64,000 nucleotides of DNA from Stutzerimonas kunmingensis (GTDB taxonomy: Bacteria; Pseudomonadota; Gammaproteobacteria; Pseudomonadales; Pseudomonadaceae): positions 3,162,001-3,226,000 of the forward strand of contig NZ_CP090366.1 of the NCBI RefSeq assembly GCF_021432085.1. Reading direction: 5' to 3'. The notes under the pieces were generated by a model that was given only the letters and a program-made list of their open reading frames with translations, was not told where the DNA came from and did not search any database. Within the stretch, counting starts at the first letter, position 1. Every line of letters begins with the position of its first letter. The position numbers and the translations under genes were made by a program. Shown piece after piece: positions 58,321-64,000 of this stretch.

Positions 58321-59316
58321 TCATTGCCAGGCCCGATGGTAGGCACCCAGGGTGGTTTGCGAGCCTTCGGAGAGACCGTCCAGCACCTGCCGCCAGCCGG
58401 GTTCGACCGCGTAGCGCTGCGGCGCCTTGAGATAGCTGTCCAGCGCCGCGCGCCAGACCCGAGTGACCTGCTCGACATAGGCCGGGCTGCGCTGGCGGCC
58501 CTCGATCTTCATCGCGGTGACGCCGATGGCGGAAAGCTCGGGGATCAGATCCAGGGTGTTCAGGCTGGTGGGTTCTTCGAGCGCGTGGAAGCGCTGACCA
58601 TTGACCATGAAGCGCCCTTTGCACAGCGTCGGGTAACCAGCCGATTCGCCTTCGGCGTAGCGGTCGATCAGTACGTTGTTGAGGCGCGAGGTCAGCCCTT
58701 CCGGCTCCTCGCTCCAGCGCACCGCCTTGGCCGGCGAGCAGACGCCACAGAGATTGGGTGATTCGCCGGTAAGGTACGAAGACAGATGGCAACGACCCTC
58801 GGCCATGATGCACAGGCTGCCAAAGGCGAACACTTCGATCGGCACCGGGCTGCTCGCCGCGACCTGCTTGACCTGCTTGAGCGAAAGCACCCGCGGCAGC
58901 ACAGCGCGGCTGATGCCGTAGCGCTGCTGATAGAAGCCCAGCGCGGCGGCATTGGTAGCCGACCCCTGCACCGACAGATGCAGATTGAGTTTGGGATGGC
59001 GCTTGCTGGCATAGCCGAGCACGCCGGGGTCGGCCGCGATCAGCGCATCCACGCCCATGTCGGCGGCCTGATCCACGGCGCGCTGCCAGCGATTCCAGCC
59101 GTCCGGCTGGGCATAGGTGTTGACGGCGATATACAGCTGCCGGCCCTTCTCGCGGATCAGCTGCAGACCCTTGTCGAGCTGCTTTTCATCGAGATTGAGG
59201 CCGGCGAAATGGCGGGCGTTGGTGTCGTCGCGAAATCCGACATAAATGGCATCGGCGCCCTGCTGGACGGCGGCCTTGAGCGCGGGCAGGCTTCCTGCCG
59301 GGCAGACCAGGTGCAT
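58321..59316 (-). CDS. ubiU: Ubiquinone biosynthesis protein UbiU (U32 family)
   Basis: A 331-residue U32-family protein, partner of UbiV. It begins MHLVCPAGSLPALKAAVQQG. The cluster cysteines C169, C176, C193 and C232 fall at the same numbers as I recall for E. coli UbiU. AGGAGTTG precedes the ATG. First gene of the operon, driven by a textbook class II Anr/Dnr promoter (59426-59439 box). In a denitrifier this keeps ubiquinone available for anaerobic respiration. Confidence 0.95.
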   Translation of the reverse strand: MHLVCPAGSLPALKAAVQQGADAIYVGFRDDTNARHFAGLNLDEKQLDKGLQLIREKGRQLYIAVNTYAQPDGWNRWQRAVDQAADMGVDALIAADPGVLGYASKRHPKLNLHLSVQGSATNAAALGFYQQRYGISRAVLPRVLSLKQVKQVAASSPVPIEVFAFGSLCIMAEGRCHLSSYLTGESPNLCGVCSPAKAVRWSEEPEGLTSRLNNVLIDRYAEGESAGYPTLCKGRFMVNGQRFHALEEPTSLNTLDLIPELSAIGVTAMKIEGRQRSPAYVEQVTRVWRAALDSYLKAPQRYAVEPGWRQVLDGLSEGSQTTLGAYHRAWQ

Positions 59317-59425
59317 GACAACTCCTAGACATTCGGGTACATGCGCGCCACGCACCGATGGCGTGGCGGTCGTTCGGCTGAACGGAAAACAGCCGGCAGT
59401 CTAGGCAGCTGACCATTGGCCAGCA

Positions 59426-59439
59426 TTGATAGGGGTCAA
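59426..59439 (-). promoter_or_regulatory. Anr/Dnr box of the ubiUVT promoter
   Basis: TTGATAGGGGTCAA on the plus strand; read on the minus strand it is TTGAC-N4-ATCAA followed after exactly 22 bases by TAGACT as -10. Start codon 110 bases downstream. Confidence 0.85.
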
Positions 59440-59518
59440 GTTTGCTCGGACGTCGCGACTGCGACGAAATGCAGCGGAAGGTGCGCGCCAGCTGTGCCAT
59501 GGCTGGCGAGCAATTGCC

Positions 59519-59728
59519 TCAAATGCCCTCGTCGCCCTCGAATTCCTCGGTGGCACGGGCGACCATCTGCCGCCACGCGCCGGACTCCTCACCAAGCAGG
59601 CGTATGGCCTTCAGGCTCGCAGCGAAGGCGTCGCGATAGTGCAGCGGATTGTTTTCGCTGGCGGCGCGTTCGGCGAAGGCCTGCGCCTCGCTCAACAGCG
59701 CTTCGAATTCGTTCTGGTCCAGTGCCAT
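59519..59728 (-). CDS. Small soluble helical protein of unknown function
   Basis: A 69-residue acidic protein, MALDQNEFEALLSEAQAFAE onward, predicted all-helical, no cysteine, signal or membrane segment. GAGGAGAGCT precedes the ATG. It lies 72 bp after norR on the same strand and may be read through from it. No family is recognised. Confidence 0.65.
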   Translation of the reverse strand: MALDQNEFEALLSEAQAFAERAASENNPLHYRDAFAASLKAIRLLGEESGAWRQMVARATEEFEGDEGI

Positions 59729-59800
59729 GGAGCTCTCCTCGGTTGTGTTATGAGGTTAGACCATGGCAGGTCGTCTGCGACTCTCGCCGGCCGACGGGCG

Positions 59801-61327
59801 CTACTTGAGCTTCAGCCGTCGCGCCAGCTTGTGCAGGTTGCTCGGGTCGACATCCAGCAGACGGGCGGCTTGCGCCCAGTTCTCGCCGCTGGCCTCCAGC
59901 GCCCGGACGATGGCCTGGCGCTGGGCAGCATCGACGGTGTAGCGCAGCGGCAGCACCTCGTCGGCGACTACCGGCTCATCGGCTACCTGCGCCGCGACCG
60001 CACCGACAGCATGGCTGTCCAGGTCCAGCAGATCGGGCTCCAGCGTCAGGATCTCGCTGCGCGACGCGCCACGGCTGAGCAGGCGCAGCGCCGCGCGGCT
60101 GACCACATGCTCCAGCTCGCGCACGTTGCCCGGCCAGGAATAGGCCAGCAGAGCGCGCTCGGCGGCCGGCGACAGTCGCATGCTGCGCAGCCCCAGCCGC
60201 GCGCGATTGAGTTCGAGGAAGTGCCCGGCGAGGATCAGCACGTCGTTGCCACGCTCGCGCAAGGGTGGAATCGGCGCCGGATAGACCGACAGCCGGTGAT
60301 AGAGATCGGCGCGAAAATGCCCGTCACGCACGCTTTCGCGCAGGTTGCGGTTGGTCGCGGCGATGATGCGCACATCGACCTGGCGCGGTTTGTCCGCACC
60401 GAGGCGCTGGATCTCGCCATTCTGCAAGGTGCGCAGCAGCTTGGCCTGCACCGTCAGCGGCAGCTCGCCAACCTCGTCGAGCAGCAGCGTGCCGCCATTG
60501 GCGGCGTCGAAACGACCGGGCCGATCGGTGGTGGCACCGGAGAACGCGCCTTTGACGTGGCCGAACAGTTCGCTCTCGGCCAGGGATTCCGGCAGTGCCG
60601 CGCAGTTGACGTGCACCAGCGGCTTGTTGCGCCGCCGCGAATGCCGATGCAGCCAGCGCGCGAACAGCTCCTTGCCGACACCGGTCTCGCCCAGCAGCAG
60701 CACTGGCAATTCGGAATCGGCCACCACCTGCAATTCGCGCAGCAGTTCGCGGATCACATCGCTCTGACCGAGAATTTCGCCATCACCATGATCGAGTGCG
60801 GCTTCCATTACGTCGCTACGCGCCAGGCGCAGACCGCGATTCTCATGCTCCAGCCGGGTAACCCGCACCGCGGCCTCGATCACCAGTGTGTAGCGCTGCA
60901 GGTCGCAGCGGGCGTCATCGCCAAAGGTGCCGGCATGCAGCGCATCCAGCGTCAGCGCACCCCACAGCTTGCCTTCGACGTAGAGGCTGACGCCCATGCA
61001 GTCATGCACCGGCAACGGCTCGCCGATGTGCTCGTCGAGCAAACCGTCATAGGGGTCCGGCAGGCGGCTGTCGGGCTCGAACCAGGTCGGCTCGCGCTGG
61101 GAGAGGATCGCCGCCAGACGCGGATGCTGCGCTACGACGAAGCGCCGGCCCAGCGCCTCCTGCACCAGCCCTACCGCCGCCAGTGGCCGCAGGCTGTCCT
61201 CGTCGAGGCGCAACAGCACGACGGCACCGCAGCGAAAGTGCTGGTGCAGGGTGTGCACCAGACGTTGCAGGCGCACCGCGTTGGGCAGTTCGGTGGTCAG
61301 GTCGGCAAGCAGTGCGTCAGCCATCAT
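59801..61327 (-). CDS. norR: NO-responsive sigma-54 activator NorR
   Basis: A 508-residue bacterial enhancer-binding protein. The N-terminal GAF domain holds the iron that senses NO; residues equivalent to E. coli R75 and D99 are present (HPRLAAI and LPDPYDG), while the place of R81 appears to be Ser with an Arg two residues on. The AAA+ domain has Walker A LLGETGVGKELFA near 212-224, the L1 loop as GAFSGA near 259-264 instead of GAFTGA, and Walker B GGTLLLDEVGELP. The C-terminal HTH is NWAQAARLLDVDPSNLHKLARRL. Two ATGs at 61327 and 61324. It is divergent from ytfE. Confidence 0.93.
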   Translation of the reverse strand: MMADALLADLTTELPNAVRLQRLVHTLHQHFRCGAVVLLRLDEDSLRPLAAVGLVQEALGRRFVVAQHPRLAAILSQREPTWFEPDSRLPDPYDGLLDEHIGEPLPVHDCMGVSLYVEGKLWGALTLDALHAGTFGDDARCDLQRYTLVIEAAVRVTRLEHENRGLRLARSDVMEAALDHGDGEILGQSDVIRELLRELQVVADSELPVLLLGETGVGKELFARWLHRHSRRRNKPLVHVNCAALPESLAESELFGHVKGAFSGATTDRPGRFDAANGGTLLLDEVGELPLTVQAKLLRTLQNGEIQRLGADKPRQVDVRIIAATNRNLRESVRDGHFRADLYHRLSVYPAPIPPLRERGNDVLILAGHFLELNRARLGLRSMRLSPAAERALLAYSWPGNVRELEHVVSRAALRLLSRGASRSEILTLEPDLLDLDSHAVGAVAAQVADEPVVADEVLPLRYTVDAAQRQAIVRALEASGENWAQAARLLDVDPSNLHKLARRLKLK

Positions 61328-61328
61328 G

Positions 61329-61382
61329 GTGCTGGATACCCTCATGGTTTTTCGAACCATAACCGCTTCGGGTAATTTCCAC
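61329..61382. promoter_or_regulatory. Three NorR enhancer sites (GT-N7-AC)
   Basis: Sites with the NorR core GT-N7-AC are at 61329-61339, 61347-61357 (inside the palindrome atggtttttcgaaccat) and 61372-61382. Three sites are what E. coli NorR needs upstream of norV. They lie between norR and the sigma-54 promoter of ytfE. Confidence 0.78.
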
Positions 61383-61424
61383 CAGCAGCGTGTCGCAGCC
61401 GCCAGTTTCCGCGGTGTCGGCGCC

Positions 61425-61440
61425 TGGCACGGCTGTTGCG
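61425..61440 (+). promoter_or_regulatory. Sigma-54 promoter of ytfE
   Basis: TGGCAC-N5-TTGCG at 61425-61440, one base from the -24/-12 consensus. Predicted start near 61452, 21 bases before the ytfE ATG. Confidence 0.85.
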
Positions 61441-61472
61441 ATGGACGGGTCATATCCATCAGGACCACTGCC

Positions 61473-62192
61473 ATGACCACCGACCTAATCGACCAGACCC
61501 TCGGCAATCTCGCATGTTCGGTGCCGGGTGCCACCCGGGTATTCCGCCAGTTCCGCCTGGACTTCTGCTGCGGTGGCGACCTGCCGCTGAGCGAGGCCGC
61601 GGCGCGAATCGATGTCGATCCGCACATCATCGCCGACGCACTGCTCGCCCTCGAGCCGGAAGAGTCCGAGAAGGACTGGCGCGCCGAGCCCGCTGGCCAG
61701 CTGATCGAATACATCCTGGCGCGCTTCCATGAGCGGCATCGCGACCAGTTCCCGGAGCTGATTCGCCTGGCCAGCCGGGTCGAGCAGGTCCATGGCAGCC
61801 GCCCCGAATGCCCCAACGGTCTCGCCGAACACCTGTGGCACATGCAGCAGGAGCTGGAAAGCCACATGCTGAAGGAGGAACAGATTCTCTTCCCGATGCT
61901 GCAGCGCGGCATGCGCTTCCCGCAGGCACAGGGGCCGATCTCGGTAATGCGCTACGAGCATCAGGAGCACGGCAATGCCCTGGAACAGTTGGCAGCGCTG
62001 ACCAACGACATCACCCCGCCGGCCAACGCATGCAATACCTGGCGCGCGTTGTATCGCGGGCTGGAGGAGATGCGCAGCGACCTGATGCAGCACATCCACC
62101 TGGAGAACAACGTGCTGTTCCGTAACGCGGAAATGACCGCGCCGACAGCGAGCGATGAAGGCGTACAACGTATTGAGGTGGCTCAACCATGA
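61473..62192 (+). CDS. ytfE: Di-iron iron-sulfur cluster repair protein YtfE/DnrN
   Basis: A 239-residue RIC protein. The N-terminal ScdA domain has DFCCGGD with the Cys pair at 32-33. The C-terminal hemerythrin-like domain carries His and Glu ligands (ARFHERHRDQFPEL, HMQQELESHMLKEEQILFPML, YEHQEHGNAL, HIHLENNVLF). It repairs Fe-S clusters after NO or oxidative damage; in P. stutzeri this gene is called dnrN and in Ralstonia norA. Expression from the sigma-54/NorR promoter fits. It overlaps the next gene by ATGA. Confidence 0.93.
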   Translation: MTTDLIDQTLGNLACSVPGATRVFRQFRLDFCCGGDLPLSEAAARIDVDPHIIADALLALEPEESEKDWRAEPAGQLIEYILARFHERHRDQFPELIRLASRVEQVHGSRPECPNGLAEHLWHMQQELESHMLKEEQILFPMLQRGMRFPQAQGPISVMRYEHQEHGNALEQLAALTNDITPPANACNTWRALYRGLEEMRSDLMQHIHLENNVLFRNAEMTAPTASDEGVQRIEVAQP

Positions 62193-62704
62193 AACAGTAT
62201 CTGCAACCTATCGCCTGGGGCGTGGCAATGGCCTCGGTCGTCGCCCTGGCCAGCAGCTTCGCCCTGAGCATGGCCGTCGGCACGGCGCAGGCGGCCACTG
62301 CACACGATCACAGCCACCCAACGCCCGTCGCCGCCCAAGCTACGCCAGGCGAGCGCTGGGCCACCGACGCCGCTCTGCGCGAAGGCATGACCCGTATCCA
62401 CGAAGTCGTACAACGCAGCATGCCAAGTGCCCCCGGCCAGCCGGTCAGTGACGAGTCGGCGGCCGCGCTGCAACGCGACATCGAAGCGGCGACCAGCTAT
62501 CTCATCGCCAACTGCAAGTTGCCGGAAGCCGCTGACAATGCGCTGCATGGCCTGTTGATCGACCTGCTCAAGGGCGCCGAGGCGCTGTCCGACGCCGAGC
62601 AGCGTGAACAGGGCCTGCAGCGCATTTTCGAGGCACTGGAACGTTATCCGCAGCTGTTTGCCGAGCCGGTATGGCGTGAAGGATTCGTCGCGCATCTGCA
62701 CTGA
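62189..62704 (+). CDS. Secreted protein of unknown function coupled to ytfE
   Basis: A 171-residue protein with a signal-like N-terminus (VAMASVVALASSFALSMAVGTAQAATA), a short His-rich stretch AHDHSH just after, and a helical mature part (LREGMTRIHEVVQRSM, IANCKLPEAADNALHGLLIDLL). The single Cys and the early histidines could bind metal or heme, but this is not shown. The ATG overlaps the ytfE stop, so it should be made with YtfE under NO. Members of this family are annotated near dnr genes in pseudomonads; no function known to me. Confidence 0.78.
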   Translation: MKQYLQPIAWGVAMASVVALASSFALSMAVGTAQAATAHDHSHPTPVAAQATPGERWATDAALREGMTRIHEVVQRSMPSAPGQPVSDESAAALQRDIEAATSYLIANCKLPEAADNALHGLLIDLLKGAEALSDAEQREQGLQRIFEALERYPQLFAEPVWREGFVAHLH

Positions 62705-62740
62705 TCGCCTACGCGGTACTGAGCCGCGTATGGCCAGATC

Positions 62741-62754
62741 ATGACCGTCATCAA
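62741..62754 (+). promoter_or_regulatory. Anr/Dnr-like box upstream of dnr
   Basis: ATGACCGTCATCAA: the right half ATCAA is perfect, the left half ATGAC has one change from TTGAC. It is 84 bp before the dnr ATG. No good -10 is seen at the class II distance. Confidence 0.6.
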
Positions 62755-62838
62755 CTTCTAACCTGCGTCATCGCCCATCACATGCGCTAGGCTGAAGGCC
62801 GACGTTTGTTGTTGTTCAATTGAAACAGGACGCCTTGC

Positions 62839-63522
62839 ATGGTGCTTCACCGCGTACACCACCAGATTCTCCGCAGCCACCACCTGTTCGAACCGTTGAA
62901 TGAAGAGCAGATGGAAGAACTGCTCAATGCCAGCCAACTGCTCAACCTCGACAAGGGTGACAACCTGTTCCACCAGGGCGAGCCGGCACACAACTTCTAC
63001 TTCGTCATCTCCGGTGCGGTTAAGGTCTACCGCCTGACGCCCGACGGCCAGGAGAAGGTCTTCGAGGTCATCGGCAACCGCCAGACCTTTGCCGAAGCCA
63101 TGATGCTGATGGACACGCCCAACTACGTGGCCTCGGCCCAGGCGGTCTGCCCGTCGCAGGTCTACCGGTTCTCCAACGCGGCCTACATGCGCCTGCTGGA
63201 AGCGAACCAGCGCCTCACCTTCGCCCTGCTCGGCAAGCTCTGCGTGCGCCTGCACCAGCGCATCAACGAGATCGAAACGCTGTCGCTGAAGAACGCCACC
63301 CACCGCGTGGTGCGCTATCTGCTGACGCAACTGGCGCGAGTGAAGGACGGCAGCAACAGCTTCGAACTACCGATGGCCAAGCAGCTGGTGGCCGGGCACC
63401 TGTCGATCCAGCCGGAGACGTTCTCGCGGATCATTCGTCGACTGATCGACGAGAGCATCATCACCCAGGAAGGCCGGCAGATCGCCATCCTCGATCGCCA
63501 GCGACTCGAGCAGTTCGAGTGA
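62839..63522 (+). CDS. dnr: Dnr, NO-responsive Crp/Fnr-family regulator
   Basis: A 227-residue regulator closely resembling P. aeruginosa DNR along its length: NLDKGDNLFHQGEPAHNFYF, FAEAMMLMDTPNYVASAQAV, TLSLKNATHRVVRYLLTQLA and the recognition helix LVAGHLSIQPETFSRIIRRL near 186-205. It has no Fe-S cysteines. Dnr activates nir, nor and nos genes in response to NO by binding TTGAT-type sites. This copy and the 55605 one are paralogues of about 30-40% identity by eye. ATG at 62839. Confidence 0.93.
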   Translation: MVLHRVHHQILRSHHLFEPLNEEQMEELLNASQLLNLDKGDNLFHQGEPAHNFYFVISGAVKVYRLTPDGQEKVFEVIGNRQTFAEAMMLMDTPNYVASAQAVCPSQVYRFSNAAYMRLLEANQRLTFALLGKLCVRLHQRINEIETLSLKNATHRVVRYLLTQLARVKDGSNSFELPMAKQLVAGHLSIQPETFSRIIRRLIDESIITQEGRQIAILDRQRLEQFE

Positions 63523-63523
63523 G

Positions 63524-63537
63524 TTGATCGTCGTCAA
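63524..63537 (+). promoter_or_regulatory. Anr/Dnr box upstream of the zinc-ribbon gene
   Basis: TTGATCGTCGTCAA, full match, 2 bp after the dnr stop and 53 bp before the ATG at 63591. The zinc-ribbon gene thus has its own promoter in addition to read-through from dnr. Confidence 0.8.
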
Positions 63538-63590
63538 AGCCCGCGGATTTTCCGCCGTGTCAGGCTTTACCGACCGAGAGGAGCGCCGCC

Positions 63591-63782
63591 ATGCCCAGAT
63601 GCCTGTACTGCCAGCAGGACAACCCGCCGAAGCAAGCCGAATGCGGCAACTGCGGCATGCCGCTGCCGGAACACGCCGACAGCGCCCCGGAGCGCCGGCA
63701 GCGGCGCTTCCTGTGGTTCTGCATTGGTCTCAGCATCTTCTGCGCGGTGATGATCGTCTGGCTGCCGCGCCATCTGTTCTGA
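63591..63782 (+). CDS. Small zinc-ribbon membrane protein (DnrP-like)
   Basis: A 63-residue protein: an N-terminal zinc ribbon with two CxxC pairs (CLYCQQDNPPKQAECGNCGM, residues 4-23), a basic linker (PERRQRRF) and one C-terminal membrane helix (LWFCIGLSIFCAVMIVWL). Proteins like this after dnr are sometimes labelled DnrP; function is not known to me. GAGGAG precedes the ATG. Its Anr/Dnr box suggests it is made under denitrifying conditions. Confidence 0.78.
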   Translation: MPRCLYCQQDNPPKQAECGNCGMPLPEHADSAPERRQRRFLWFCIGLSIFCAVMIVWLPRHLF

Positions 63783-63894
63783 TGGCGCCCCACCCAATGA
63801 TGTCTACAGCGGATAGTCGCTTCGCAGTGAAACGCCGCCCCGTGCTGAAGCGGATGTGCCGCGAAACAGCTCAGCGACCACCCGCAGCAATCCT

Positions 63895-63999
63895 TCAGCG
63901 TGGCCCCATGATCTGCGCCAGCGCATCCGGCTGCGGCGCACCCTGGTGCTGCTGCAGGCGGTCGTTGTCGTCGAGATAGAAGATCGCCGGAGTCGCCTG
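63895..63999 (-). CDS. dsbG: Thiol:disulfide interchange protein DsbG, C-terminal end (cut by window edge)
   Basis: Only the last 34 residues and stop are in the window: QATPAIFYLDDNDRLQQHQG and a tail ending AQIMGPR. The TPAIFY-D-x-x-G/D-R-L-Q pattern with the cis-Pro before it is that of the DsbC/DsbG thioredoxin domain, and the QxxQG variant favours DsbG. The protein is a periplasmic disulfide isomerase/chaperone. The rest lies to the right. Confidence 0.6.
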   Translation of the reverse strand, partial: QATPAIFYLDDNDRLQQHQGAPQPDALAQIMGPR

Positions 64000-64000
64000 G

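Noticed and set aside
61251..61472. N-terminal extension of YtfE
   Set aside because: The in-frame extension crosses the NorR sites and sigma-54 promoter and is not similar to YtfE; the ATG at 61473 begins the conserved sequence.

Overview
The window is high-GC DNA with tightly packed, often overlapping genes. Gene content and order point to a denitrifying Pseudomonas of the P. stutzeri (Stutzerimonas) group. The order lolCDE, PilZ protein, glpQ-like, sthA, nqrM-apbE-nqrFEDCBA, long GAPDH, mfd is a Pseudomonas arrangement. The right end carries Dnr-type regulators, NorR and YtfE/DnrN. The assignment rests on recognising these families and orders, not on a database search.

Left part (1-6.5 kb): a surface-glycan patch with an ELM1-like protein cut by the window edge, a family 2 glycosyltransferase, a 2OG-Fe(II) oxygenase broken by a one-base frameshift, and an LPS-kinase-like protein. 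It ends in an IS1380-family scar: a truncated transposase abutting a complete element with 18-bp perfect inverted repeats.

6.5-18 kb: an envelope block on the minus strand (murB, LMW phosphatase, kdsB, Trm112-like, lpxK, exbD, exbB, comEC), a DUF2062 protein, then the lipoprotein exporter lolC-lolD-lolE. 17-29.6 kb: PilZ protein, small secreted protein, glycerophosphodiesterase, transhydrogenase sthA, the complete Na+-NQR operon with its maturation genes apbE and nqrM, and a 483-residue GAPDH. 29.7-37.2 kb: mfd, csiV, an SNF2 helicase, an unknown protein, and the guanidinium exporter gdx preceded by a guanidine-II (mini-ykkC) riboswitch.

37.5-47 kb: the Entner-Doudoroff block. zwf-pgl-eda-gapN-aldo/keto reductase runs divergently from hexR, and edd-glk converges on hexR. 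HexR-like palindromes lie in the zwf/hexR and edd promoters. 47-52.4 kb: a coiled-coil membrane protein, a DHA2 drug exporter flanked by 23-bp direct repeats, and a Fur-box-controlled ftrABCD iron importer.

52.4-64 kb: an anaerobic and nitric-oxide block: nrdD, a 51-codon gene and nrdG; a first Dnr-like regulator; a DGC-domain protein; ubiU-ubiV-ubiT for oxygen-independent ubiquinone synthesis; norR divergent from ytfE through three GT-N7-AC sites and a sigma-54 promoter; a second Dnr; a zinc-ribbon protein; and the C-terminus of dsbG. Six Anr/Dnr boxes are spread over 8 kb. The most notable observation is that class III ribonucleotide reductase is split: the large NrdD stops after its zinc site, and the glycyl-radical segment is encoded by the separate 51-codon gene with its own ribosome binding site. 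No rRNA, tRNA or CRISPR array was seen.
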